Notes under the pieces: model-generated
Seen by the model: only the letters and a program-made list of their open reading frames with translations
What the model was told of the DNA's origin: nothing
The model's database searches: none
Translations under genes and position numbers: made by a program
Assembly (NCBI RefSeq): GCF_004353845.1
Contig: NZ_CP037864.1
Location: forward strand, 4,030,001-4,094,000
DNA from: Citrobacter arsenatis
Lineage (GTDB): Bacteria > Pseudomonadota > Gammaproteobacteria > Enterobacterales > Enterobacteriaceae
Reading direction: 5' to 3'
DNA length: 64,000 bases
Shown here: positions 53,242-61,835 of the stretch, one piece after another
Layout: each line of letters opens with the position of its first letter
Position numbering within the stretch: the stretch's first letter is position 1

Positions 53242-55482
53242 TTACCCTTCAGCTAACGCTCGCGCCGCGGCAATCACGCCTTGCCCCAATGACAACCCGC
53301 CGTCGCCCGCCGGTAAACGCTGCGGGAACAGTAAGGTAAAATCACGCAGATAAAACGCGAGACGGGCCGACAATAAGCGGTTATGCATCACGCCGCCGCT
53401 AAATACTAACGTCTTGATTGCGCGCGCTTCGGCCTGCTCTCGCATCAGAGTACCAAACCCACGCGCCAGCGCGTCGTGAAACGCCCACGCTCTTTCTGCT
53501 GGTTTAGCCCGCCAGTTCAGCCATTGCTGCCAAAAAACAGCCAGATCAAGTTCATTACCTTGCAAGGGGATTGTTACCGGATGCTCAATGCCTTCACATT
53601 GCGATGCCAGCGCCTCCAGCGCGCAGGCCGCCTCACCTTCATAACTCAATGATTCCGGCGCACATTGCAGCGCAGCGGCAATGGCATCAAACAGCCGTCC
53701 GCACGATGACGCCTGCGGTGCGTTAATTCCCCGTTCAATAGCCCGCGCCAGCACGTTCCAGTTTTGCTGTTGCAGCGCCGATGTTTCCGGATAACACTGC
53801 CAGTCAGGAACAAAACGCAGGCATTGCGCGAACAGGTTACGCCACGGCTGTTTTGCCGCCAGATCGCCACCCGCCAGCGCAACCGCCGGTAAGCCGCCAA
53901 GGTGTTCGCATTCACGATAGTTGACCCGCAAACACTCTCCCCCCCACAGAGCGCCGTTCTCCCCCATGCCGATACCATCTAACGTCAGAGCAATCACGTC
54001 GCCACCGTCGAGCGGCCAGCCGTGCTCGGCAAGACACGCAGCGGCATGCGCATGGTGATGCAGCACCGTTTCAGTTGGCAGCTCCATTTCGCTGGCCCAC
54101 TGGCTGGAAACATAGCCAGGGTGTGCATCGTGCACGATACGCTGCGGCGTAAAGTCATAAATGCTCTGGATCAGGCGCAGCGCATCACGCCACTGCTGCT
54201 GAATGCCGTCATCGCTGAGATCGCCCAAATGCTGACTGATAACCGCCTGTTCGCCGCGCACCAGACAGAAGGTATTTTTCAGATCCGCGCCTAAGCACAG
54301 CATCGGCGGCACGTCGGAAAATCCCGGCGGCAGTGCTATCGCATCCGGCACGTAACCCCGGGAACGACGCAGCATTTCCCCGCTTTCGCGCACCACAGAG
54401 TCATCCATCCGCTGCACAATTTCGCGGTTATGCAGCAGGAAACCGTCAGCAATGTCGCGTAAATCTTCCAGCGCCTGCGCGTTGGTAATGGCCGGCGGCC
54501 TGCCGCTGAGATTGCCGGAGGTCATCACCAGGGGGCAATTCATCTCTTGTAAAAGTAAATGCTGCAACGGATTCGCGGGCAGCATGACGCCAACCTCCGT
54601 TAACCCTGGCGCAATTCCTTCGCTCAATGCAGCGACATAGCGCTTCTGTACCAGCACGATCGGCGCTGCGGGGGTTGTCAACAAACGACGAGCGGGTTCG
54701 GGCAGTCCGTCATCACCTGGCAGCATTACCGCCAGCGGTTTTGCCGGACGGCGTTTGCGCAACCTGAGCAGCGCTACGGCGTCATCATTTCGCGCGTCGC
54801 ACACCAGATGAAACCCGCCAATACCTTTAACGGCCACAATACCGCCTGCTTTCAGCCGCGATACCGCCGCCTGCAGCGCCTCTTCTTTCTCCGCCTGCTC
54901 ATCCGCGCTGAACCACTCAAGGTGTGGGCCACAGGCCGGACAGGCAACGGGCTGGGCATGGAAGCGACGGTCATACGGATCGCGATATTCTCTATCGCAT
55001 TGCGCACAGAGTGGAAATGACGCCATCACGGTGAACGGGCGGTCATAGGGCATGGCGCGGATAATCGTAAAGCGTGGACCACAGTGGGTGCAGTTGATAA
55101 AGGGGTATCGGTAGCGACGTTCGCCGGGGGTATTCATTTCAACAAGGCATTCGGGACAGGTCGCGGCGTCCGGAACAATTTGCGTATTCATCGTACCGCC
55201 AGCACTTTGACGAATCGAGAAATCGGCAGGCTGCTGCGTCCAGGCGAATGATTCGCTCTCAACACTGTCAATGCGCGCCAGCGGTGGGCAGTGTTGATGC
55301 AACTGCGCAATAAACTCCGCCGGATCTTCCTGTAAGCGCACAACCACACCGTCACCGTCGTTACACACATCGCCATGCAGTTGTAACCGCTGCGCCAGTT
55401 GCCAGACGTAGGGGCGAAATCCGACGCCCTGTACCTTGCCGCGAATACGCAGCTGTACGCCGGAGTGGTTGTTTATTGTCAT
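53242..55482 (-). CDS. hypF: Hydrogenase maturation carbamoyltransferase HypF
   Basis: HypF makes the CN ligand precursor of NiFe hydrogenases from carbamoyl phosphate. The 746-residue protein has an acylphosphatase domain (RIRGKVQGVGFRPYVWQ), a double zinc finger (CPEC...CTHC and CAQC...CPAC, residues about 105-180), a YrdC-like domain and a Kae1-like domain with HHHAHAAACLAEHGW. I start at ATG 55482 (MTINNHSGVQL). The C-terminus (ARALAEG) is slightly shorter than in E. coli. Confidence 0.95.
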   Translation of the reverse strand: MTINNHSGVQLRIRGKVQGVGFRPYVWQLAQRLQLHGDVCNDGDGVVVRLQEDPAEFIAQLHQHCPPLARIDSVESESFAWTQQPADFSIRQSAGGTMNTQIVPDAATCPECLVEMNTPGERRYRYPFINCTHCGPRFTIIRAMPYDRPFTVMASFPLCAQCDREYRDPYDRRFHAQPVACPACGPHLEWFSADEQAEKEEALQAAVSRLKAGGIVAVKGIGGFHLVCDARNDDAVALLRLRKRRPAKPLAVMLPGDDGLPEPARRLLTTPAAPIVLVQKRYVAALSEGIAPGLTEVGVMLPANPLQHLLLQEMNCPLVMTSGNLSGRPPAITNAQALEDLRDIADGFLLHNREIVQRMDDSVVRESGEMLRRSRGYVPDAIALPPGFSDVPPMLCLGADLKNTFCLVRGEQAVISQHLGDLSDDGIQQQWRDALRLIQSIYDFTPQRIVHDAHPGYVSSQWASEMELPTETVLHHHAHAAACLAEHGWPLDGGDVIALTLDGIGMGENGALWGGECLRVNYRECEHLGGLPAVALAGGDLAAKQPWRNLFAQCLRFVPDWQCYPETSALQQQNWNVLARAIERGINAPQASSCGRLFDAIAAALQCAPESLSYEGEAACALEALASQCEGIEHPVTIPLQGNELDLAVFWQQWLNWRAKPAERAWAFHDALARGFGTLMREQAEARAIKTLVFSGGVMHNRLLSARLAFYLRDFTLLFPQRLPAGDGGLSLGQGVIAAARALAEG

Positions 55483-55512
55483 TAAGTCGTTCCCGCAGTC
55501 ATCTATCCCGGT

Positions 55513-55590
55513 TTGCCTGATGGCGCTGCGCTTATCAGGCCTACGTGGATGCGAACAGTAGGCCGGATAAGGCGAAGCCGCCATCCGGCA
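55513..55590. repeat. REP/BIME between hydN and hypF
   Basis: GCCTGATGGCGCTGCGC with TTATCAGGCCTAC, then GTAGGCCGGATAAGGCG with CGCCATCCGGCA. The two minus-strand genes are likely one transcript, with this element inside it. Confidence 0.85.
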
Positions 55591-55625
55591 TAAGTACTAC
55601 CGTATTTTACGCGGATTTTCAGATA

Positions 55626-56171
55626 TCAGAACAGCAAAGATGCGGTGGAATCCAGCGCCGCGCGACGGCGTTTTTCCGCGCTCAGTTGCTCAAGCTTATT
55701 GCGATCCACATAAATCAGCGCGTGAGTCGGGCAGACTTCCATACAGGCAGGGCCGGCCTCACGGTGATGGCACAGGTCGCACTTATTGGCTTCTGCTTTT
55801 TCTGCACGGACGTTCAGACCTGCGCCGCTGTTACGCACAACCGGACGCACAACCACTTCCATTGCGCCATAAGGGCATGCCACAACGCAGGTTTTACACC
55901 CAATACAGCGTTCCTGCATCACGTGGACAAAGCCTTTATCACGGCTGATAGCACCGTTCGGGCAGACGTTAGCGCACGGCGCATCTTCGCACTGGCGGCA
56001 CAGCGTCGCCGTGGAGACATTAACGCCTTTGATGACGTGAATGCGGGGTAAAAAGGTTTCAGGGGTCAGCGATGCGCAGTCCTGGTTATCCTGATGGGAT
56101 ACCACGCAGGCCACTTCACAGGTACGGCAACCAATGCATTTATTGGCGTCTGCAATGATGAAACGGTTCAT
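55626..56171 (-). CDS. hydN: Ferredoxin-type protein HydN
   Basis: The 181-residue protein binds several 4Fe-4S clusters; the Cys patterns are CIGCRTCEVAC near residue 12, CRQCEDAPCANVC near residue 58, CIGCKTCVVAC near residue 88, and CDLCHHREAGPACMEVC. It supports the formate dehydrogenase H/hydrogenase 3 route. I start at ATG 56171 (MNRFIIADANKC). The tail after KRRRAAL has ten residues (DSTASLLF at the end) in place of the short MF end of E. coli. Confidence 0.94.
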   Translation of the reverse strand: MNRFIIADANKCIGCRTCEVACVVSHQDNQDCASLTPETFLPRIHVIKGVNVSTATLCRQCEDAPCANVCPNGAISRDKGFVHVMQERCIGCKTCVVACPYGAMEVVVRPVVRNSGAGLNVRAEKAEANKCDLCHHREAGPACMEVCPTHALIYVDRNKLEQLSAEKRRRAALDSTASLLF

Positions 56172-56207
56172 CAATTTCTCCAGCAATGACAGATTATCTG
56201 CCGAAGC

Positions 56208-56225
56208 ATTCACAAATCGTGCCAG
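56208..56225 (-). promoter_or_regulatory. Possible sigma-54 promoter of hydN
   Basis: On the minus strand CTGGCACGATTTGTGAATG has a strong -24 (TGGCAC) but a weak -12 (GTGAA where TTGCA is expected). E. coli hydN-hypF is sigma-54/FhlA dependent, which fits the place but not the full motif. Confidence 0.45.
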
Positions 56226-56279
56226 ATTTTAATTCACTGTTATTAAAGGGATTTTATTTTAATAAATACAGAGAAGGCG

Positions 56280-56305
56280 TGTCATCGTCACTAGTGACGA
56301 TGACA
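56280..56305. repeat. 26-bp perfect palindrome between ascG and hydN
   Basis: The arms TGTCATCGTCACT and AGTGACGATGACA are exact reverse complements with no spacer. It lies 108 bases before the hydN start and 12 bases past the ascG stop. It has TGTCA/TGACA ends, which recall one reported FhlA half-site, and no T run on either side. Confidence 0.75.
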
Positions 56306-56316
56306 AATGACAGCCG

Positions 56317-57330
56317 TCAGCGCAAAACGGGAGGCGCAACAGAGTCGCGTTGAATGAGTTCACCAGTAAAGGTCTTTGGCGGCGTAAACGCCCCGTCACC
56401 CAGCATAAAGATCAGGCGTCCTATCGTTTCCTGGATCATTTCCGTCACCGGGATTTTGACGCTGGAAAGTGCCGGAATGGTGTATGGTGCGAGGGCAATA
56501 TCATCGAAGCCAATCACCGACACCTGCGCAGGAACGCGCACGCCATGAGCGTTTAGCTGCTTCATCGCACCGATCGCCATATCGTCATTGCTGGCCACCA
56601 GCGCGGTAAAATTGATCTTACGCGAAAGTAAAGTATCTACCCCCGCCGCACCGCAGGCTGGCGTCCATTTCCCTTTAACAATCAAATCATTATTTAGCGG
56701 GATACCATGATGTGCCAGCGCGTCTTTATAGCCAGAAAGTCGCTCCACACCGGTAGGCGAATCCATCGAACCGGTAATAAATCCAATCTCTTTATGCCCG
56801 GCGGCAATGAGCTGGGCAACGGCGTTGAAGCTGGTTTGCTTTTGATCGCACCACACGCTGTGGCTACTGTTTTTCCGCAGGCGTCGATTAAGCACCATAA
56901 TCGGCTGGCTGTGGGCGTCGATGATATCGTCTATCTCATCCACGCTGAGAAAACGCGGATAGATCATAATCGCATCACAGCGCAGGTCGAGCAGGTACTG
57001 GATCGCCTGACGTTCTTCCTCAGCGCTGTGCTTACCGTCAGCCAGTAACAGCTGGCGTCCTTTATCTTCCGCCATCCGCGCGGTATGAAACAGCAGTTCG
57101 CTGAAATAGACGCCATGATAAAGGGTATTTGTAACCACCAGACCCAGCGTCTGTGTGGTTTTCGCCGCCAGATTGCGCGCCAGCAAATTAGGGCGGTAAC
57201 CACTCTCTTCAATGGCCTGAAACACGCGGTCTTTGGTCTCCTGGCTGACGTAGCCGTTCCCGGAAAGCACCCGGGAAACCGTCGCTTTCGACACCCCGGC
57301 ACGCTTAGCCACCTCCAGCATCGTGGTCAT
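56317..57330 (-). CDS. ascG: LacI-family repressor AscG
   Basis: The 337-residue protein has a LacI HTH (MLEVAKRAGVSKATVSRVLS, then a hinge near residue 55) and a periplasmic-binding-like effector domain. It represses ascFB. I choose the start MTTMLEVAK as in E. coli; another ATG three codons upstream (57339) is in frame, and AAAAGGGATG could serve the shorter form. It is divergent from ascF. Confidence 0.95.
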   Translation of the reverse strand: MTTMLEVAKRAGVSKATVSRVLSGNGYVSQETKDRVFQAIEESGYRPNLLARNLAAKTTQTLGLVVTNTLYHGVYFSELLFHTARMAEDKGRQLLLADGKHSAEEERQAIQYLLDLRCDAIMIYPRFLSVDEIDDIIDAHSQPIMVLNRRLRKNSSHSVWCDQKQTSFNAVAQLIAAGHKEIGFITGSMDSPTGVERLSGYKDALAHHGIPLNNDLIVKGKWTPACGAAGVDTLLSRKINFTALVASNDDMAIGAMKQLNAHGVRVPAQVSVIGFDDIALAPYTIPALSSVKIPVTEMIQETIGRLIFMLGDGAFTPPKTFTGELIQRDSVAPPVLR

Positions 57331-57418
57331 ATTACTCATCCCTTTTCTCTCAATGTGACGCAGTGTACTGCACCGTTTCGCCGCTGTCCTTGCTGCTAAA
57401 TCGTAGATGCTGATATCT

Positions 57419-57507
57419 GGTGATCGGAGTCACAATTACAAAAACTGATCAAAATTAAATCTTGCTCAATACATGTAAATTAAACATGATTTTGTGGAAC
57501 CGGTTTC
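57419..57507 (+). promoter_or_regulatory. ascF control region: CRP site and AscG operator
   Basis: GGTGATCGGAGTCACA at 57419-57434 is a good CRP site. GGAACCGGTTTC at 57496-57507 is a near-perfect palindrome and the expected AscG operator. ascF starts 88 bases after the operator. Confidence 0.7.
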
Positions 57508-57594
57508 TCATCTGCGTTTCATCAACCCAGAAAAGCGACCCACGTAAACGGATAAAACATAACGTACTCTACTGATAAAACAGGATTAAATCCG

Positions 57595-59049
57595 ATGTCC
57601 AAGAATTATGCAGCGCTGGCGCGCTCCGTTGTGACGGCTCTGGGAGGCGTCGACAACATCACAGCAGTGACCCACTGCATGACCCGTTTGCGCTTTGTTA
57701 TCAAAGATGACTCGCAGGTTGACAGCGCGACGCTGAAGACGCTCTCTGGCGTGCTCGGCGTGGTGCGTAACGAGAACCAATGTCAGGTCATCATCGGCAA
57801 CACCGTTTCGCAGGCATATCGCGAGGTGGTTAGCCTGTTGCCTGCCAACATGCAGCCTGTTGAGCCGCAAACCAAACCACGGCTTACGCTGAAGCGGATT
57901 GGCGCGGGGATCCTCGACGCGCTGATCGGCACCATGTCACCACTGATCCCGGCGATTATCGGCGGATCTATGCTCAAGCTGCTGGCTATGGTTCTGGAAA
58001 TGACCGGCGTGCTGGTGAAAGGATCGTCCACGCTCACCATTCTGACCGTTATCGGCGACGGCGCATTCTTCTTCCTGCCGCTGATGGTCGCCGCTTCGGC
58101 TGCCATCAAATTCAAAACCAACATGTCGCTGGCTATCGCCATTGCAGGAGTACTGGTGCACCCCAGCTTTATCGAGCTGATGGCGAAAGCCGCCCAGGGT
58201 GAGCACGTTGAGTTCGCCCTGATCCCAGTGACGGCGGTGAAGTATACCTATACGGTGATCCCGGCACTGGTCATGACCTGGTGTCTGTCTTACATCGAAC
58301 GCTGGGTCGATCACATCACTCCGGCGGTGACCAAAAACTTCCTGAAACCGATGCTGATCGTACTGATCGCCGCCCCACTCGCCATCGTCATCATTGGCCC
58401 AGTAGGCATCTGGATCGGTAGCGCGATCTCCGCGCTGGTCTATACCATCCACGGTTATCTCGGCTGGCTGTCGGTAGCCATTATGGGCGCGCTGTGGCCG
58501 CTGCTGGTCATGACCGGTATGCACCGTGTGTTTACGCCAACCATTATTCAAACCATTGCCGAGACAGGAAAAGAAGGCATGGTGATGCCGTCTGAAATCG
58601 GTGCCAACTTGTCGTTAGGCGGTTCATCGCTGGCTGTGGCATGGAAAACCAAAAACCCGGAGCTGCGCCAGACGGCGTTAGCGGCCGCTGCGTCAGCCAT
58701 CATGGCGGGCATTTCCGAACCTGCGTTATACGGCGTGGCGATCCGCCTGAAACGTCCGCTGATTGCGAGCCTGATCAGCGGTTTTATCTGCGGTGCCGTA
58801 GCCGGAATGGCCGGGCTGGCAAGCCACTCCATGGCGGCTCCTGGCCTGTTCACCAGCGTACAGTTTTTTGATCCGGCGAATCCGATGACCATCGTCTGGG
58901 TATTTGGTGTGATGGCGCTGGCGGTAGTGCTTTCCTTTGTATTAACACTGATTCTCGGCTTTGAAGATATTCCTGTCGAAGATGCAGCCGCACAGGCCAG
59001 AAAAAACCAGGCCGCACAACCGGGCAATATCAATGGAGCCAGCATTTGA
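57595..59049 (+). CDS. ascF: PTS beta-glucoside EIIBC (AscF)
   Basis: The 484-residue protein has an EIIB domain (residues 1-85) with the phosphorylated Cys28 in VTHCMTRLRFVIKD, and an EIIC domain with about ten helices and GMHRVFTPTIIQTIAETG near residue 305. It imports arbutin, salicin and likely cellobiose as 6-phosphates. No EIIA domain is attached; EIIA-Glc may serve. Confidence 0.95.
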   Translation: MSKNYAALARSVVTALGGVDNITAVTHCMTRLRFVIKDDSQVDSATLKTLSGVLGVVRNENQCQVIIGNTVSQAYREVVSLLPANMQPVEPQTKPRLTLKRIGAGILDALIGTMSPLIPAIIGGSMLKLLAMVLEMTGVLVKGSSTLTILTVIGDGAFFFLPLMVAASAAIKFKTNMSLAIAIAGVLVHPSFIELMAKAAQGEHVEFALIPVTAVKYTYTVIPALVMTWCLSYIERWVDHITPAVTKNFLKPMLIVLIAAPLAIVIIGPVGIWIGSAISALVYTIHGYLGWLSVAIMGALWPLLVMTGMHRVFTPTIIQTIAETGKEGMVMPSEIGANLSLGGSSLAVAWKTKNPELRQTALAAAASAIMAGISEPALYGVAIRLKRPLIASLISGFICGAVAGMAGLASHSMAAPGLFTSVQFFDPANPMTIVWVFGVMALAVVLSFVLTLILGFEDIPVEDAAAQARKNQAAQPGNINGASI

Positions 59050-59071
59050 CTGGTATCAACTGAGGTTAATT

Positions 59072-60496
59072 ATGTCTGTTTTTCCGCAAGGATTTTTATG
59101 GGGCGGCGCGCTGGCCGCCAACCAGTCTGAAGGGGCATACCGGGAGGGCGGCAAGGGGCTGACCACCGTCGATATGATCCCCCACGGCGCACACCGAATG
59201 CCCGTCAAACTGGGTCAGGAAAAGCGCTTTACGCTACGGGATGACGAATTTTACCCCAGTCATCAGGCGATCGACTTTTATCATCGCTATAAAGAAGATA
59301 TCGCGCTGATGGCGGAAATGGGGTTTACGGTTTTTCGTACTTCCATTGCCTGGAGCCGTCTCTACCCTAACGGCGATGAGCTGACGCCGAATGAAGAGGG
59401 GATCGCGTTTTACCAGGCCGTGTTTGCCGAGTGTAAAAAATACGGTATTGAGCCATTAGTCACGCTGTGCCACTTCGATGTGCCTATGCATCTGGTCACC
59501 GAGTACGGATCCTGGCGTAACCGCAAAATGGTGGAGTTCTTTACCCGTTACGCCCGTACCTGCTTCGAGGCCTTTGACGGTCTGGTGAGATACTGGCTGA
59601 CGTTCAACGAAATCAACATTATGCTGCACAGCCCCTTTTCCGGCGCGGGACTGGTGTTTGAAGACGGTGAAAATCAGGATCAGGTGAAATACCAGGCCGC
59701 GCACCATGAACTGATTGCCAGCGCCCTGGCGACTAAAATTGCCCATGAAATTAATCCGCAAAACCAGGTCGGCTGTATGCTGGCCGGCGGGAATTTTTAT
59801 CCTTACTCCTGTAAACCGGAAGATGTGTGGACCGCGCTGGAAAAAGACCGTGAAAACCTGTTCTTTATTGATGTGCAGGCGCGTGGCGCTTATCCCGCCT
59901 ACTCTGCCCGTGTGTTTCGCGAAAAAGGCGTAGTGATAGAAAAGGCCCCGGAAGATGACGACATCCTGAAAACCACCGTCGATTTCGTCTCATTTAGCTA
60001 CTACGCATCGCGCTGCGCCTCCGCCGAAATGAACACCGGCAATACCAGCGCCGCCAACGTGGTGAAATCGCTGCGTAATCCGTACATTGCCGCCAGCGAA
60101 TGGGGCTGGGGCATCGATCCGCTCGGTCTGCGTATTACTATGAATATGATGTATGACCGCTACCAGAAGCCGCTGTTTCTGGTGGAAAACGGGCTGGGGG
60201 CGAAAGATGAGATTGATGCCAATGGTGAGATCAATGACGACTATCGCATCAGCTACTTACGCGAGCACATTCGCGCCATGGCAGACGCCATTGAAGATGG
60301 CGTGCCGCTGATGGGTTACACCACCTGGGGCTGTATCGATCTGGTTTCTGCCTCAACCGGTGAGATGAGCAAACGCTACGGTTTTGTATATGTTGACCGC
60401 GATGACGCGGGCAACGGCACGCTGGCGCGCACCCGCAAGAAATCATTCTGGTGGTACAAAAAAGCGATCGCCAGCAACGGCGCCGACCTGGCGTGA
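59072..60496 (+). CDS. ascB: 6-phospho-beta-glucosidase AscB
   Basis: The 474-residue GH1 enzyme splits phosphorylated beta-glucosides. The acid/base Glu is in TFNEIN near residue 175 and the nucleophile in LVENGLGA near residue 370. I start at ATG 59072 (MSVFPQGFLWGG) behind TGAGGTTAATT, 22 bases past ascF. Confidence 0.96.
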   Translation: MSVFPQGFLWGGALAANQSEGAYREGGKGLTTVDMIPHGAHRMPVKLGQEKRFTLRDDEFYPSHQAIDFYHRYKEDIALMAEMGFTVFRTSIAWSRLYPNGDELTPNEEGIAFYQAVFAECKKYGIEPLVTLCHFDVPMHLVTEYGSWRNRKMVEFFTRYARTCFEAFDGLVRYWLTFNEINIMLHSPFSGAGLVFEDGENQDQVKYQAAHHELIASALATKIAHEINPQNQVGCMLAGGNFYPYSCKPEDVWTALEKDRENLFFIDVQARGAYPAYSARVFREKGVVIEKAPEDDDILKTTVDFVSFSYYASRCASAEMNTGNTSAANVVKSLRNPYIAASEWGWGIDPLGLRITMNMMYDRYQKPLFLVENGLGAKDEIDANGEINDDYRISYLREHIRAMADAIEDGVPLMGYTTWGCIDLVSASTGEMSKRYGFVYVDRDDAGNGTLARTRKKSFWWYKKAIASNGADLA

Positions 60497-60500
60497 CGGG

Positions 60501-60545
60501 CCTGCCAGAGGGGAACAACCCTCTGGCAGGAGTACGTATTTTCAT
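60501..60545 (+). terminator. Terminator after ascB
   Basis: CCTGCCAGAGGG (60501-60512) and CCCTCTGGCAGG (60519-60530) pair perfectly around GAACAA. ATTTTCATTT follows a few bases later. Confidence 0.7.
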
Positions 60546-60609
60546 TTCATTTGTTGCATTCCAGATGTGGAATCATCCTTCCAGTTTCAGGTTTGCCCTC
60601 ATCCTTTTT

Positions 60610-60629
60610 TACTGGCATTTTATTCAGTA
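60610..60629. promoter_or_regulatory. Candidate LexA box before the SymE-like gene
   Basis: TACTGGCATTTTATTCAGTA has the CTG-N10-CAG core and TACTG/CAGTA ends of an SOS box; the middle is less palindromic than the consensus. It lies 37 bases before the ATG. E. coli symE is likewise LexA-controlled. Confidence 0.55.
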
Positions 60630-60666
60630 GTTTTTAATCCTGGCCGTTCACTACAAGGAAGAAGGC

Positions 60667-60906
60667 ATGTCTGATAAAAATAGCAAAATAGCAGTAGCTA
60701 TCACCAAACCCATGCGTCGTTTGAAAGTCAGCTATGTCAGAAAACGCCATGAAGATCCCAAAACGGGCTACACGCGACGAATCAGTCGGCACGCTTCACT
60801 CACGCTGAACGGCGACTGGCTGGAACAAGCTGGGTTTCCTACCGGTACGACCGTGAATGTGTCAGTGATGCAGGGGAAATTAATTATTGAGCAGGCCATT
60901 GAGTGA
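60667..60906 (+). CDS. SymE-like toxin (type I toxin-antitoxin)
   Basis: The 79-residue basic protein matches the SymE core: RLKVSYVRKRHEDP, then ASLTLNGDWLEQAGFPTGT, then VNVSVMQGKLIIEQ. SymE has an AbrB-like fold and in E. coli is an SOS-induced toxin linked to RNA cleavage or nucleoid compaction, held by the antisense RNA SymR. This copy stops right after the core and lacks the C-terminal 30-odd residues of E. coli SymE. AAGGAAGAAGGC is the ribosome site. E. coli K-12 has no gene here. I could not find a clear SymR-like antisense gene by eye. Confidence 0.75.
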   Translation: MSDKNSKIAVAITKPMRRLKVSYVRKRHEDPKTGYTRRISRHASLTLNGDWLEQAGFPTGTTVNVSVMQGKLIIEQAIE

Positions 60907-60925
60907 CGAGGATACGTAGGGAAAC

Positions 60926-60951
60926 AGGCCGGATGTCACTCACATCCGGCA
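60926..60951. repeat. REP-like stem between the SymE-like gene and hycI
   Basis: GCCGGATGT and ACATCCGGC (60928-60950) pair around CACTC. It resembles half of a REP unit and may end transcription from both sides. Confidence 0.55.
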
Positions 60952-60961
60952 GTGATACGGT

Positions 60962-61432
60962 TTACTCTTCCGGTGCTTCCAGCTCGGAGAATCCGCCGTG
61001 TCCTTCCCAACTGGCTAAACGCTGATAGACGATATCGACCGCATCTTTAATCGGCTGTGTCATCGGGTAGTAAAAACCGACAATATCCGGCTGAATGCCA
61101 AGGAAAATCACCTCGCCTACATCGTCTTTCAGTTGATCGACCAGGTAGTTCAGCGGCATGTTGTGGGTGGTCATCATGAACATCTCGGCAATATCATCAG
61201 GATCGATAATACGGATTTCACCGGGATTCAGCCCCATGTCGGTGGCATCCACAATCAACAAACGTTGCGGACGCAGTTCACGGATGGCGACGATGTCGTT
61301 CTCCGGCGCGCTACCGCCGTCGATAACAACCCAGTTGCCTTGAGGATTTGCAGCACACATCTCAGCCAGCAGCGGGCCCGCGCCGTCATCGCCCATCATG
61401 CTGTTACCCACACATAATAAAACGTCAGTCAC
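60962..61432 (-). CDS. hycI: Hydrogenase 3 maturation endopeptidase
   Basis: The 156-residue protease removes the C-terminal tail of HycE after nickel is inserted. Metal-site residues are in GNSMMGDDGAGP near residue 9 (Asp) and in MMTTHNMPLNYL near residue 86 (His). It overlaps hycH by 8 bases. Confidence 0.96.
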   Translation of the reverse strand: MTDVLLCVGNSMMGDDGAGPLLAEMCAANPQGNWVVIDGGSAPENDIVAIRELRPQRLLIVDATDMGLNPGEIRIIDPDDIAEMFMMTTHNMPLNYLVDQLKDDVGEVIFLGIQPDIVGFYYPMTQPIKDAVDIVYQRLASWEGHGGFSELEAPEE

Positions 61433-61835
61433 GGTGTCTCCTCACCATCAGATAGATGGCGCTTTCCTGGTGGATATCATGCAGCATACTGAGCATCAGC
61501 TTGCTCCACTCCTGCTGCTGCGGGGTCTGCACGGCACGCGCATCATCGAACGCGCGCGCCAGCATTTGCACATGGTTGAAATCGATGACGATCTCGCCGT
61601 ACTTCGGTACGCCTTCCATTTTCCGGCGGGCTTCGCTTCCCTCGGCAAGCGTAGCAATCCACGCCAGATACTCATCCCACGGACAGGTTAACGCCGCTTC
61701 CAGGCAATCGATGATCCCAAGGTGGTGACCAATCGCCAGGCTGTAATAGACAACCTGCTGCGCCTCAGCGGGCGTCGCATCGTTCTCATCAATAAACTTA
61801 CGGCTCAGTTGACTGAACACCACCGTTTCACTCAT
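61425..61835 (-). CDS. hycH: Formate hydrogenlyase maturation protein HycH
   Basis: The 136-residue soluble protein aids processing of the large subunit HycE. It starts MSETVVFSQLSRKFIDEND and has no cofactor motif. It overlaps hycG by 4 bases. Confidence 0.95.
   Translation of the reverse strand: MSETVVFSQLSRKFIDENDATPAEAQQVVYYSLAIGHHLGIIDCLEAALTCPWDEYLAWIATLAEGSEARRKMEGVPKYGEIVIDFNHVQMLARAFDDARAVQTPQQQEWSKLMLSMLHDIHQESAIYLMVRRHRD

Noticed and set aside
60555..60580. SymR-like antisense terminator ATTCCA/TGGAAT
   Set aside because: The stem is short and no T run follows on the minus strand, so it does not support an antisense RNA call.
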